From Coriaria nepalensis (lineage: Eukaryota; Streptophyta; Magnoliopsida; Cucurbitales; Coriariaceae), in the NCBI GenBank assembly GCA_027186245.1, contig CP114499.1:1679001-1743000 (forward strand): a DNA stretch of 64,000 nucleotides, written 5' to 3'. The number at the start of each line of letters is the position of its first letter. The first letter of the stretch is position 1. Made by a program: the position numbers and the translations under genes. The notes under the pieces were generated by a model. That model was not told where the DNA came from. It worked only from the letters and a program-made list of their open reading frames with translations, and did no database searches. Below are positions 33,882 to 47,523 of this stretch, one piece after another.

Positions 33882-36593
33882 ATGAAGCTGAAGACGATGA
33901 CGATTCCTTTGCGACTTGACGTTCTGGCGGTATTCCTGATTTCCTGCCTTTCATTTTCTCAGCTTCATGCTTCTGATAATGAGGTAGATGCTGTTCGAAA
34001 TCTGATTTTTTGCTTGAAATTTTAGTTTGTAGGGTTTACAAATTATTGTTTCTTCCTCGTTTGATTGGTTTTCTTTGTAAATTTAATTTTTTTTTTGAAT
34101 GTTTTCGAGTGTAGATCTTTTACGAGTCCTTTGACGATACCTTTGAAGGACGCTGGATCGTTTCCGAGAAGGATGAGTATACAGGTTAGTTATCTATTTT
34201 CTTGCCAAACAGTGAAGGGAAAAAAAATAAATAAATAACAAAGGAGATTTTATTTCATCTTAGACAGTCGATGCTATTGATGCAAATCTAATGCTTGTTC
34301 GTTCTAAGTTTCTCTTTATTTATTTATTTATGTTTAATTACTATTAATATTTTTTTCCAGATTTTATTACTTCATTTAGATTTCCAAGTTTATATACGTC
34401 TTACCAGCTGAGCATTCTTGGAATTCATGGATAAGTAGTCATGCATCTGTTAAAATGAATTCATAAACAGAAGGGTTTCCCATGTTACTTAATATGCATT
34501 ATATCCTATGATGAGCAAATTTCAGCCTTTCTTAACCGGGCAATTTGCCTCTAGGGGTTCAGAGTGTGTTTTGGAGCAGTGGATATCTAGGAGAAAGAGA
34601 TCCTTACCCTAACGTCTCATAGTCTCACTCTATTTATTTATTCATTTATTCGTGACATGAACCATAGGAAGAAGGGGATTCCGTTGCTACTATCTATGCT
34701 TATTTAATTCTGATGTGTGAGTTATAAATTGTAGACTATGCGCTTATGCCCTTGTGACTTTTCAGGCAATTAGGTTGGTTCCAGTGTTGTAAATTTACTT
34801 ATCTTTGATGTTTGTTTTCTAATCTAGGTGTTTGGAAACACTCGAAGAGTGAGGGGCATGATGATTATGGTCTTCTCGTGAGTGAAACGGCCAGAAAGTA
34901 TGCCATTGTTAACGAGCTTGATAAGGCTGTGAGTCTCAAGGATGGTACCGTTGTACTTCAGTTTGAGACTCGTCTCCAAAATGGGCTTGAATGTGGTGGT
35001 GCCTATCTAAAGTATCTCCGTCCCCAAGATGCTGGATGGAAATCCAAGGAATTTGATAGCCAATCTCCTTACTCTATCATGTTTGGACCTGACAAATGTG
35101 GTGCCACGAACAAGGTGCACTTCATTTTCAAGCACAAGAATCCCGAGACCGGAGAATATGTTGAGCACCATCTAAAGTACCCACCATCTGTCCCATCTGA
35201 CAAGCTATCTCATGTGTATACTGCCATTTTGGGATCTGATAATGACGTGAGAATTTTGATCGATGGAGAGGAGAAGAAGGCGGCCAACTTCCTTTCATCT
35301 GAAGATTTTGAGCCAGCACTCATTCCTGAAAAGACCATTCCTGACCCAGATGACAAGAAGCCCAATGATTGGGATGAGAGAGCGAAAATCCCTGACCCTA
35401 ATGCAGTGAAGCCGGATGATTGGGATGAGGATGCTTCAATGGAAATTGTAGATGAGGAAGCTGTTAAACCTGAAGGATGGTTGGATGATGAGCCGGAAGA
35501 GGTGGATGATCCTGAGGCTACTAAGCCAGAAGATTGGGATGATGAAGAAGATGGTGAATGGGAAGCCCCAAAGATTTCTAACCCAAAGTGTGATGCAGCT
35601 CCTGGTTGTGGTGAATGGAAGAGACCAACAAAGAGAAACCCAGCTTACAAGGGGAAGTGGTATGCCCCTCTTATGGACAATCCTGCTTACAAGGGTATTT
35701 GGAAGCCTCAACAGATTCCTAACCCTAACTACTTTGAACTTGACAAACCCAACTTTGAGCCTATTGCTGCAATTGGTATTGAGATCTGGACCATGCAAGA
35801 TGGTATTTTGTTCGACAATATCTTGATTGCAGGAGACGAGAAGACTGCTGCATCATACAGGGAGAAGACGTGGAAACCTAAATTTGAAGTTGAGAAGGAG
35901 AAGCAAAAGGCTGAGGAGGAGTTGGAAGCTGGTCCTAGTGGTCTTGAAGGTGTCCGGGTAACTTAGAATTTCTCTATTTCTGACTGTTCGATTTGATTGT
36001 CATTTCATTTTTATTACGGATCTAATCTTTGATGATTCATATTTGCAGAAGAAGGTGTTTGATCTCCTTTACAAGATTGCAGATATTCTACCCCTCGCTC
36101 AATACAAACCAAAGATTCTTGTAATAGAGATAACCTGTTTGTTCTATCTAATTAATTAATCATATATGTAATCTAATGTTCACTAAAATATGAGTTTGTT
36201 TCACAGGATCTCCTTGAAAAGGCTGAAAAGCAACCAAATATCACCATTGGCATCCTAGTCTCTGTTGTAGTCGTGTTCCTCAGCATCTTCTTCAAGATCC
36301 TTTTTGGCAGGAAGAAGCCTGTGAGTCGAACTCTTCTATGTTCATCTTCCCGTGACTAATCTTGGAATCAGTGAAAGAAAACGGTTGAATAATATTCAAG
36401 TATTTCCCTGAATGTGTTCCTTTTTCCTGTTTGCTTGCAGGTGAACCAGGAAGTGAAGAAGAGCACCGAAGCTTCCGAGACATCAAGTAAGAAAGAGAAA
36501 AGCGGTGAAGAGAAGAAGGAAGAAGAGGATGAGAAGGAAGAAGCTTCCGGGGGTGCTGCTCCGCGCAGGAGAGCAGCTCGGCGCGACGACTAA
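33882..36593 (+). CDS. CNX1: Calnexin homolog (ER lectin chaperone)
   Basis: Six exons: 33882-33983, 34115-34184, 34828-35957, 36049-36120, 36207-36320 and 36441-36593, giving 546 residues. Calnexin binds monoglucosylated N-glycans and folds glycoproteins in the ER membrane. A signal peptide covers about 1-30. The lumenal lectin domain has [18 protein letters not shown] and [11 protein letters not shown]. The Pro-rich arm has repeats of the [13 protein letters not shown] type, then N-P-A-Y-K-G-K-W type repeats. [15 protein letters not shown] follows. One transmembrane helix lies at about 470-491, and a highly charged cytosolic tail ends R-R-A-A-R-R-D-D. The transmembrane helix excludes calreticulin. 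A later ATG (M6) could also serve as start. Confidence 0.95.
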
Positions 36594-38239
36594 ACCAGTG
36601 CGAGTAGTTAACATTAGACTGATTAATTATTGTTTGTTCTTCATATTTTCTTCTTTTTCCAAGTATACAATTTTATTAGGATGCGGTTTTGGCTATTATC
36701 TTCTTTTTGTTCTGTTCCCTCGTAAACCTTTTTCCTCTTTTTTAAAAGATTGTACAACCGAAAGGAAGAGTTTAGGACGTTCATTCCGTATTTTGCTTTT
36801 ATGAGAAACTGCAATATGAAAACTGGCATGGTTTTTGAATACTCAATTTTTTTAGTCTCGGTATCTTACTCTCTATAGTATGCAGTCACTTTCAGACTTG
36901 ATGCCCCAGAGTTTAAAAAATGAATGCCCTCTGTCTGAGTCAAATTCTGATGAAATCTTGCATTGTTGAGATTCAGTGAACTCTGCCGATGTGGACTGCG
37001 GTTGATTGGGAGGGTTTTACATTTGCTACGATATTAAAGAAGGGTGAATGTTGCGTAGTCCAGTCATTGTCGATTGTTTGGGTCAGGTCATCCTGAGCTT
37101 AAGGTAGTTGGCAGATGACCACGACACCCTCGGTCTCATTTGGCCTGACGTAGGGGAACGCTAGTAGGAAGTGAAAACGAAGTTATAAATGCGTAACCAA
37201 ACTAAGCCTTTCTTTTTTATTTTAGATACTCGTCTATTTTCTATACTTAACTTTAGTTTTTTTCATTTATATTTATTTTATTTTCACCCAGTAATAATAG
37301 TAGTCAGATGGGTTTGGTTACTGCGTTTCCAACACAAAGAAGGACATTGAGTATGATTTTTGACAAAAACGTGAACATAACAAAGAAGTATTTAAAGAGT
37401 TGTGGGATTCCCACGTGGATGCAAGTTTAGCAAACGGAATTCAAAGAAGATTGGAGTTTTAAAAGAAAAAAACTGCAATTCAGATTGTGCAGCAAAATCC
37501 CACAGTGGATGTGGTTGTTGGACCATGAAACTGCAGTTACGATCACAAATTTCATGCAAAGTCGGGTCATCGACAGTAGTGCGAGCGATCATATGATATC
37601 TGACATCCATTGCCGTCGACTCGTATCCGATGTAAGCTTTTAACTAAGTTCTGCATATCCCAGCTGAAGTGCAATCTCATCATTTCATATTCTAATAACA
37701 CATCTGATGTCTGATGATATAAAACTCCAGTTTCCTCTGTTATATCCGCATACAAGAAAATGTTGTCAAATGATTATAATCGAGTAGTTTAAAATGATCA
37801 ATAAACCTTCTACACGATGTTAAGGAAAAATTTGGGTACAAGGGTTAATCTGAAGTTTTTTTTTTAATCTAATAATTGCAGAATTAATCTATTTTAATTC
37901 ATTTAAATACATAAAATCACCTTATTAGTCTATTAAAAAATAAAATTGTCTCAGCTCGCCTCACCTGAAAACCAAAAAGAACCAAAAAAAAAAAGGAAAA
38001 ACAAAATTATATATATAGAAACCTAAATAAATTTGTTTAAAAAAAAAAAAAAAAAAGAAAACAAAACTTCATAGAGTTAATTCTGGGTGCTATATTTCTT
38101 AACCACTTCCTCTTCAGCTGTAGAGATGATGATTATGAGCAACAATAACTTGATAAGTTCAAACAAATCATCTCTAACTCCCCCTATAAATTTGTGTTGG
38201 GTCTTTTTAACTTAAATGGTATGTCCCAAGACGACAAAA
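36594..38239. other. Intergenic between convergent calnexin and Tudor-SN genes
   Basis: The left end holds the calnexin 3' untranslated region. No gene is seen in the rest. A short palindrome GTGGGATTCCCAC lies near 37401-37413. T- and A-rich runs occur at 37850-38060. Short ORFs at 37390-37760 overlap on both strands and have no family character. Confidence 0.5.
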
Positions 38240-41200
38240 CTACCGCCGGCCGGCAGCTTTTCTGAGAGGAGGGGCAGAATCATCATCATCCGATCCAATA
38301 TCTCCATATTGCCATATTCCCCTCCTAGCAGTCCGGGCCTCTTCCTGATCTTTCTCAAGTTTTCCAATGGTCGCCTGGTTATTTGCCCCCCACCTTCTCC
38401 TTTTCTCCAAGCAAGCAAGTCCGTCCTGTCACAAGGGTAAAAACATAAGAGTAAAATTAGAGTTTGCCAAACTGTATTTTGGTTTGGATCAATGTTCGAG
38501 AAAGGGGGGGAAAAAAAAAGGAGCTGAGTTCTATAGGTTTTCTTTTTCTTTTTTTCTTCTTTTTTTATTTTTATTTTTCTTTTTGGCCATAGTAGTTAAA
38601 TGTATAAAAAACACTAGACTTAAAATCCAGATTGGAATTTGAAACATTGAATTTGGTATCGAATTCGAAATTCCAGTTCAAGATCAGCTTTTGAAGCTGA
38701 TTCTAATGACACTTTTCTCAGAACAATTTTTTTAAAAATCAATATCAATACAGAAAAGCAGAACAATACATAGTTCTGTATTTCCAGGGAAAAACACTAC
38801 ACTCGGAAAAGGCAAAAGTCAAAAAGAGAAATATGCTCACCTGAACCATAGCAGCATTTATACTAATCTCTGAATCGGCGGGGACAAGGGTAATGTTAAA
38901 AATGGTTCCAGTTCCTTGTCCTTTAACTTTACCCCCAGAAGCATCCTTCTCCTCAATTATTGCGGTCAGTTCTGTAGAACCATTAAGCGTGTGCTCACTC
39001 AGGTACTCTGCTGCCTCTTGGCCAAAGTCCTCCTCCAAACCAGGAATCTTTATGAATGCAAGGCTGCAAAGCTGAGCAAGACCAGGAGCAGAGGAGACAT
39101 GAGAATCAAGAGGCCGTAGCTTGTTGTAAGGAACGGACTCTTGGTTTCCATAGTCAATATAGAATACTTCGAAGATGTCTTTTTCAGATTCTACAGCTTG
39201 AGGTGCATTGACAATCTTCACAAGGCAAAAAATTAACAGGTTTAGTATGAAGAGAGAAGTAAACTATACCCAGTACTTTTTAACTATCATAACAATTATA
39301 TGCTGAAATTGGTGATAAACTAATGTGGGTTAGAAGAAAAGGGACATAATAATAATAGCATATCCTCTAAACTACTTATAAACAACATTTCTAGTTTTGT
39401 TCTCCTTTCCTGGTAACAAAGAGGGAGAAGGTAGCAGAGACACTGTACTCGCATAATAAAAAAATTTTTACACACCTATACTTGCTATCAAAGTCTTTAT
39501 TATAAGCAGGGGCATTCTTGGCATTTCAATCTTAATTTAAAGTCATCAGTTGGACTTTTTTTATTTATTGTAAAGTACTAGACATCAACTTTCTCTAAAT
39601 CTTACATCCATAACTTAAGTTACTTTACTTCTCCATTTTGATTAATCTTCTAAAAACACCCAAGGCATTGATACATTATAAAAACTTTAAGAGATAAAAT
39701 GTTGAGATAAATTTTATCCACATAAAAGAAATGGGGCTCTTTTCCTCCATCACTACTAAAACCACCGACTATTGTCCTCAACATATCCATTACCCATGGT
39801 TGTCTCAAACTCCTAAAGCATTCAGACACAAGAGAGACTACTCTCTCAAACATGGAGAGAAAAAGGAGACCGGAAACACAATGAGTTACCATTCACCAAA
39901 GACCAATGCAGGGGTAGAACAGGAAGTGGAAAGTTTGAGGCTGCAATTTAAAGTAAGGTAATCAGGTAACCACTCACCATTGCTCTATTCCAGGAATCGT
40001 CGGCACTAAATTGTGCAAGGACAATATCACCCTTCTTAGGAGTAAAAGCACCAATTACAGGAGCTTCTTGAATGTTCAAAGAAGAAAGGTGTTGCTGAAT
40101 AGAAGCTACCTTATGATCCCCAACTGACTGGACATAAAACTTACCACCCCCCAAAACTTCAGTCACAACAACCTATATTTATCAACATAACAAGATTAGC
40201 CACTATAGTATAGCACATAAAAGGTGTGAAATGAAGCAATTATCTCCCAACAGACCTTTTGCACTTCTTTCTGGTTGCTTTCAACCTTCGCTGAACCATT
40301 GGATACTTCTTCACCTTCCACATAATTCTCCCATATCTGAAAAAATAATATTTAAATTAGAACAACAAGTAGAGTAATTACCCATAATCCAGTAAAAATG
40401 TTACTTCTCACCTTCAGTTTTTGCTTTTTTGCAGAACGCTCCGCTTGTTCAAGAAGGTGAGCTTCAGGGATCCTATCAGCGCCAAAGGAAGCTTGGAATT
40501 TTGCCAGGCCAGCATCAAGTAGAGTAACTGCCACATTGGTCCTTGATTCCCATAAGGATCCCAAGAAGGTTCCATTTCTATCAACAGTTTCTACTTCAAT
40601 CTATGAAAAAAATATAGAGATCAAACTAGGTAATTGAAACAGCCCATTAAAGTACCAGGTTCAAGGAAGGGAAAGGTTTCAAATACCTCAACTTCTTTCT
40701 GCATTATCTTTCGCCTCATTAGCGCAATAGCTTCCTCTGAATATGGCTCATCACGACCAGGGCATCTAACACCTGAGAATGCAAATGCAATGCTGCATGT
40801 TTCCTTTGGGATCAATAATTTAAAACGATGACCACTGAGGACATATTCCACAATAGCAGGAGTCCTTCTACTCCGTTGCAAGAAAGGCAAGAAATCCTTG
40901 GCTTTCTTAGCCGATGCCTGAAACAGATACAGAGTATTTTTCATGTAACTCATGACTTTCTCACCACACTATCAAGACAAAGACACCCAAATAATTCCAT
41001 TTGTCTTACCGTAACTAGGTCTGCCACATGCGTTACTGGACAGTCCTTGGTAGAATACATCCCTTTCTTGCCAGAAGATGCTCGAGATTCAGCAGCAAGA
41101 AGGGCATCATAATAGTTTGACCGCTCCTCAAAATCACGATGTCTAACAACATTTGCAAGACCACGAGCGACAACCAACTCAGCCACATTCAATCCAGCTT

Positions 41201-43917
41201 GAGCACCAGTAGCATCTGCTGTATCATCTCCCTCACCCTTAACCCCAGACACTAGGAAGACCGATCCAAAATCCATTACTTTAGAATCTGTAGGCCCAGC
41301 TCCAGAAGTGGGTCCCTCTCCCAAGGGTACTTTCCTAGAATACTCCATTTGGACATTTACCTGAATACATCATGTATTTCCATGCAGGAGGTTAGTTAAC
41401 ACATAAACCATCCATAAAGAATAGTATAGTAACTCTAATTCTTACCTGACGGCCAATCAGACGTGTTCTTAAGAGTTCCTTTGCTTCACGGGCATAGGGA
41501 GCAGGCTTCTCATCTCTACGAGGATTGCCCATTTTTGGACACCTGATACTTGACAAATTGACTCTTCTCTCTGCTAGTGGACTGCCATATGGTAGAGAAT
41601 CATCAGCCACAATGATGCAGTCACCGCTTACAACCTCGACCACCTATGAAATGTCAAATTATGTTAACAAGAGTTTATCGGGCGTCCTCTTGGGGACCAG
41701 TAATGAGGATTTATAACAAAAAGAAAATGACATAATTACATAAGACTAATGGACTAACTACAACCTTTCCCGTAAACTTTTGGTCATGAATTGCCTTGGA
41801 ATTTGTAGCTGGGGGTACATAGTTTGCCCAAATCCTTAGCCTTGTTTTCTTGGCTTGGAGCTCTGCAGTCTTTAGCTGCCGCTTGGCTTCTTCTTCCATC
41901 ATATTGGCGCTCCATTCAACATATTTAGCTAAACCCTGCATTTTGGTGCAGTATGGAAAAGTGGATTGAGGCCAAAGAACCATTAAAAAAAGGTTACAAA
42001 AGAAGGATAACTCCAAGCAGAAGATAAGAAATAGATTTTGAGAAGAACTTACATTTTCAACCAGCTCCAGTGCCAGATCTTTTGCTGTTTCTCCATCAGG
42101 ATAATATACGGAGCCAATCAAATTGCTGAATTTGTCAACACCTTCCAAGACGATCCGAACCTATAAGTCCATCTTCAACTTAGAATATTACAGAAGAACG
42201 AAATGAGTAAAATAACCTTTAGTAGCAATTCACTCACCTCTCTACTCAAAACACGAGTTTCTGTGAAATGCTTGGCTTCCAACCCAAACACTTCTGGTGC
42301 AACTTCTACTGAAGTACCGGAGGTGACTGCTAGCCTCTGAGCAGATGTTAACGATCGAGGTTCAGCAGAAACATCACCATTCCGCTCTGTGGAGGTGACA
42401 TTTACTTCCACTGAAGCTGCTCTTCTTCCCATTGATGGTGACTAAAAACGAGTAAAATGATTTACACATCAAGTATTCTACCAAATACTGTATGACATAA
42501 CTCTAATTCAAAAGAACAGGCCTCGAGGTGTACAGACTGAATAACATGCTTTTCTCAAATACCTGAATTCCTGCAACGAACACCTGAACAAACTGAAACT
42601 CTGGAAGCAAATAGACCCGGATAGTACTGCCATCTCGAACCTGCTCAACAATACCCTGCATGGGCCTGCCCTTATTAGCAGCTAACAAACTGGTAGCATC
42701 CAAGTTGCTAGGATCACCAATGGCTGAGGGGGGGAGATTTCTGATGGATTCCTCAGCAGCGCCAGGAACCTGCAATTAAGACAAATGAGATGATAAGTCT
42801 GGTTTTCTTCGACATAAAAAAGTTCATATTCCACTTCCAAAAATAGCTGACCACATGACCAAATTGAAATTGCACATGAGACTCATAATACAACCTTCGT
42901 TACTTCGTTTCTCTTTTATGAATTGTCAATGTATATTTTAGGGTTTCATGGTTGACAAAGCTCTCACCTGGGCTCTTCTAAGACCCAGTCACTTTTATGA
43001 CTTGAATCCAAATCAAATCAGTTATCATTAAAAAAGTGTAGGCACTTCAATTAGATATATACAGCGATAGTGAGGGTGCAGAATTAAATAAGTACCTTGC
43101 TCCAACATCCAACACCGTTTTGCTTCGCTTGTTCTTCAAGTCGTCGCAATTCTGCAATATATGGGCTCACTTCTCCCTTCTGTGGACCCTGCTCCCTGAC
43201 CTGCATTGATAATGATTAGTGAATACCCATGCAAAGAGTAAAATATCTAACTTCAGCAATGCCATCCATCTGTAAACACTTGATATATATAACCTTTGCC
43301 CAGCCTTCAGAAACAACCAGGAATGCAACATTCTTGTCACCAAGGTAAACAGAACCAAACTCTCGCGATATAGATGCTACAGCATAGTCTACTCTGAAAG
43401 AAACTTCCTGTAAAAAGCCATATTGAGTTTGATACTTAGATCTAGCATTCGTGTTTTTAGTAGTCTGATCTAATTGATCGGATTACAGGGTGAGAAAAGG
43501 GAATGATTCTTAAAGAATCACCTTTCCTATGCAGAGATTCCTCAAGTACTCTTTGCTCTCCCATGCAAATGCCTCATCAACGCTATTTCTTCGAGCCTAA
43601 GAATTTGTCAGCATTAAGAGAAATTTAGATTAAAAACAAAAATTAATGCATGATGAAACTAGTCCCCCGAAATCAGGCCCAAAAAAAAGAGACGGAATTC
43701 CTCTCAGCATGAAAATAAAATTAACCAGTAAGTTGTAAGGTTCCAATCCCAAAAAACATACCAATCTTGGAGCAAGAAGAGACGACAAAGTGATTGTCTT
43801 TTCAGGAGGGGGTCCAGGCTTGCTGCTGGACAGGGCGGCAATCACCAAGCAATCGCCCGAGGGAACATGTTTAACCCTTCCCTTGTACCACCCAGAAGAA
43901 GCTGTTGACGATGCCAT
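38240..43917 (-). CDS. TSN: Tudor-SN ribonuclease / RNA-binding protein
   Basis: Sixteen minus-strand coding exons: 43917-43762, 43596-43522, 43407-43294, 43200-43096, 42769-42563, 42441-42238, 42160-42053, 41935-41765, 41643-41446, 41360-41010, 40917-40687, 40600-40412, 40336-40256, 40172-39978, 39215-38841 and 38425-38240. All join in frame to 981 residues (Arabidopsis TSN1/TSN2 have about 990). Four staphylococcal-nuclease-like domains come first, from W-Y-K-G-R-V-K-H-V-P-S-G-D-C at residue 10 to about residue 710. The Tudor domain (about 770-835) has F-Y-I-D-Y-G-N-Q-E and is followed by a partial fifth nuclease fold. The end, with S-D-D-D-D-S-A-P and R-K-A-A-G-R-R, is that of plant TSN. 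Tudor-SN acts in stress granules, mRNA stabilisation and decay, and secretory mRNAs in plants. Intron after exon 8 has an unusual GTTGTA donor. No damage is seen. Confidence 0.95.
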
Positions 43918-44620
43918 CTCAACAGCTAAGGTTGATCTAAGATAAATTCACCGGAAACAATTTCAGCAGTGAGTAGATAAGATCGAAAAATTCCTAATCA
44001 GAAATGGAGAAGTTAAATGTGGCATAAACGGGAGATAATTGCGGGGCGGGATAAATGAATTTGGGACGAAACACGCGCATTATACGAAAGAAAGCACATT
44101 TTTCATAAGGAAACTTTCAGATCTCTACAATTTACAGTCTCAAACAACAACCACGCGAAAGATTAGAGCAACTTTGTCAGATTAAATCACAACAAGGGCA
44201 ATTGAACATCTGCAGATCTAATCGTTTCTCCCTAGACCTCTATGCAACAACAGCTACAAATTCCGATTGATCAAAACAGTCAGCTAGCGAAAGCGAAGTC
44301 AACACTGAATCAGATGCATGCAAAACATAAAATCGTATGGATCAATCAATTAATCACGTCGTTAGGAGATCTCGATTTCCAGAAACGAAAAGTAGCTGAT
44401 TTGATTGATTGATAAACGTATAGGTTAATTCGATCGCCCAAAACACTAACAAATGATACCTAATCAGATCGAATGCCTCTAGGTGCTCGTTCAGATTCAG
44501 AGAGAGAGCAAAAACCGTAATTGAAACCGAAAGAGTTCAAATTTAAGGAAGAAAAGATCGGATACGAAGCAGATTCCGATGCGAAGAAAAGAAAAAAGGA
44601 AAACTGCGGCCGATCAGAGA
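43918..44620 (-). promoter_or_regulatory. Tudor-SN 5' leader with a probable leader intron
   Basis: Directly before the start codon, the minus strand reads AACCTTAG then CTGTTGAG and ATG, a good 3' splice site. About 530 bases upstream, TTAG followed by GTATCA near 44461 is a possible donor. Leader introns of this kind often raise expression in plant housekeeping genes. This is inferred from splice consensus only. Confidence 0.45.
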
Positions 44621-46579
44621 AACATGAGACAGAAGTGTTCCAAAAACGGTACAAGTATGTATAAATATATAGCAAGGAATTTGCAGCACTTCATAGCCCC
44701 TTTTTTTTTTTTTTTTTTTTTTCTAAAGATCTTTTTACACGATATGTACATATATGACCTCTATTTCGATTTGTAATTACATTTGTACCATTATCTCCGG
44801 ACGGTCACTTTTCAAATCCGCAGGCGTATCATACTATCTCTATCCGAAAAGAAATTTTTATTCCTTTTCCTTTTCTAAAAAACTTAATTTTCTATTTAAA
44901 AAAAAAAAAAGAAAAACCTATTTATGAAAAAAGATTATATACCGGATACGATTATTATTAAATTTCTATTTTCTGAAATCTCATAAAAGTAGGAATTTTG
45001 ATTTATTAAGCAATTTATATCAGCATGTGATCGATTATTCAATCCCGAGCAATATTAATTATTGTTAGGGTTCCATCTTTTTTTTAGCTCATATCTATAT
45101 CAATATGAATCAAGTAATATAATTAATTCTTATTATTTGAGAAAAATATAAAGAATTTCTTTACATTTTATGTTTGAAGTCAATATAGAAATATAAAGAC
45201 ACTGAAATTCCAAATTTCAAAACTCTTGAATAATTTATTTAATTTAAAATATTTTAAAATATATACGTCATATTAATTTAAATTTATATTTATATTAAAT
45301 AAAATAAATAATATCAAAATCAATAAAGTAATTTTAAAAAAATGATTTATCTGTAAATTTTATTTAAATTAATACTTCTTATATTTTAAAAATATTATTC
45401 AGTTCTAACTTTTCTTCTTTCATATTAATATTGCTCATGTGTTTAGAAAATATAAATTTGTAGCAGACAAATGAACTAGCCCGTTTGGAGATGGAATCTA
45501 CCGCTCTATTTTCTATTGAGAATTCGATTTTTTATTCTATTATTATTTATTTATTCAAAAATATATCAATGATTCTATTTAATAGATTATAATTTTTTTT
45601 TATTTTTTGATATATATAAGTCGTTCTTTCAAAAAAAAAAAAAAAAAAAAACTTTAAGAATAGTCTAGTAATCAAAGTAAAGAAAGTAAAGAAAATTAAG
45701 TCTTAGATGATAATTCAACTCTCTTAATCTTTAACCTATTTTCTCGTTCTTTTTTAATCTCATTTTTTAAATTATTAAATTAATTATAACATATGATTAA
45801 GATTACAAGATTAATTCCATTAGATTAAAAAAAGTAACATTATTTTATATAATTAATTAAAGTAAAATACTCATAAAGTATATAATAATGACTTAAATCA
45901 ACCGAAATTCAGACCTAAATGGTTACCAACCTAACCTAACCTAACCTATTACAGTACCACTAATTCTACCGACCTGCTACTGTTCAGAATTTTTACTGAA
46001 CTTGCTCTGTAAAAAAAAAGGCTGCAAAATCATAATTGTATTTGATATAAAAGTTCATAGAATGGTCCATGGATCCACTGTTTAGTCTGTTTTGGCAAAT
46101 ACTGATTGTTCTATCTATCACTTTGATTATCGAAAGTATCTTTCGCGATTTCATCAATTTCAGAGATTATAGAATTTTATATCAGTCTGTCACATCAAAC
46201 CATATTATATACGAACAGCTAATTCTAGATTTTGTAAAGGGCCACCAGAAACGGCTCAAACTTTTATTTGCCAACTTTTTTTCTTCACCAACCAGACCGG
46301 ATCTTCCCCCCTTGAAAGTAACAAAGAAAATGCAGCTTGCGGAAAGGTTGGAAAATCGTTCTTTACCAAAAGCACAGCTGTTTTTTCGGACTTCCACCTG
46401 AAAAATGATACAACTTCCAACATATTTACATGAGGATCGTGGTCTTTTGCACAAACAAAATGGATCTAAATACATCATCCAAAATGGATCTAATTGTTTA
46501 ACCTCCATTTGAACCGAACTACAGTAATTTCAAACTCCATTTTACCCAAAAACTTATTTATTTGTTGTTCTCTACTTAC
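44621..46579. other. Intergenic, very AT-rich
   Basis: No gene is seen. A long T run lies at 44701-44722 and A runs at 44900 and 45632-45650. At 45930-45950 CTAACCTAACCTAACC is a short three-fold repeat. ORFs on both strands at 46069-46508 overlap each other and match no family I know. Confidence 0.5.
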
Positions 46580-47523
46580 AATGTGATCGTGTTGAGGAGG
46601 AGCATAGATTCCAGTAGTAACTGTGGTTCTCCGTCGAGTACTTCTCGAAGGTGGATTTGGTATTTTAGTGAATCCGGTTGGAACAACGATCACCGGAAGA
46701 CCAACCAGATTTCCTAAGCAAACTTTCTCCCAATCAGTTGCATTGCCTATGAATGCATCAACTGTAAAACTTTCTCCGATTTCCTTGATTAACTTTCCCC
46801 TTGCTCTCTGCGCCTGTACAAAATCATCTCAAATCCTTAGTGTCGACTAACCTCCACCTCAGCATCATCAAGATATCCAACGGTAAGCTTAGTAATATAA
46901 ACTAAAAATGGGTCGTCAAAAGGAATTTCTCTTGATGAGAGATCATCTGAGTCCTTTCCTCTTAAAGCAGGCCCAGTTGATGAACCCGTAGAGAACTCCT
47001 CAATATTCCACGGATTCCTAGTCCGCCCTCCGAACCAGATGTCATTATATGACAATGATCCTGAAACAAGCTTCGCAACAAGAACTGCCTCTGCAGACTT
47101 TAACCTAAGTACAATTACAAGTCATCAGCTTCAATCTGAAATAATTCACTTGAAACATATTTCTCATTCACAACTTTACAATTTCTTAACACCTCGTCTT
47201 TTACCTTTGGTAAACCCAAGCTTCAGTGTCAATAACTTGATCTCTGAAAGTCTTGGAACCGCAAGTCGTTTTGTATCCAGGTACAATTATATCCTTCAAC
47301 CCATAAGGAATTCCATGTACAGGACCTAAAAAAGACCAAGATCAAATGATTCAGTAGCCAAGCACAAAAGGAGACCAAAAATATATATATATATATATAA
47401 ATATATAAAATTATACCCAAATATACTCCTCGAGCAAGAAATTCATCAGCCTCCTTTGCTTGCTTATAAGCTAATTCTTCTATGAAGATTTTTTTAGTAT
47501 TTATCCTTCCTTTAATAATCATC
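46580..47523 (-). pseudogene. Amidase (amidase-signature family) pseudogene, catalytic core deleted
   Basis: Minus-strand pieces match a plant amidase annotated as Glu-tRNA amidotransferase subunit A-like: I-K-G-R-I-N-T-K-K-I, then E-E-L-A-Y-K-Q-A-K-E-A-D-E-F, H-G-I-P-Y-G-L-K-D-I-I, T-E-A-W-V-Y, A-K-L-V-S-G-S-L, I-W-F-G-G-R-T-R-N-P-W-N-I, G-Y-L-D-D-A-E-V-E, A-Q-R-A-R-G-K-L-I-K, G-N-A-T-D-W-E-K-V-C and G-L-P-V-I-V-V-P-T-G-F. Two in-frame deletions are seen. One removes most of the sequence between I-N-T-K-K-I and E-E-L-A-Y. The other fuses S-T-G-S-S-T-G-P-A directly to R-G-K-D-S-D-D-L, deleting the block that carries the nucleophilic Ser. Several splice sites look intact (for example donors at 46579 and near 46848). 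The last exon is missing. It cannot be an active amidase. Confidence 0.85.

Noticed and set aside
35436..35826. Open frames on both strands inside calnexin exon 3
   Set aside because: They are shadow frames of the calnexin acidic repeat arm, which has low-complexity codons; the family match lies in the other frame.
36940..36990. Possible C/D-box snoRNA (TGATGAA word after calnexin)
   Set aside because: The base before TGATGA is C, not the required purine, and no properly spaced CTGA box with terminal stem follows.
45925..45955. CTAACC repeat that recalls telomere-like DNA
   Set aside because: Only about three copies of a six-base word, not the plant CCCTAAA repeat.
46069..46508. Overlapping ORFs of about 110 codons on both strands
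   Set aside because: No family character, antisense to each other, and no extension of the neighbouring amidase pseudogene could be read in them.
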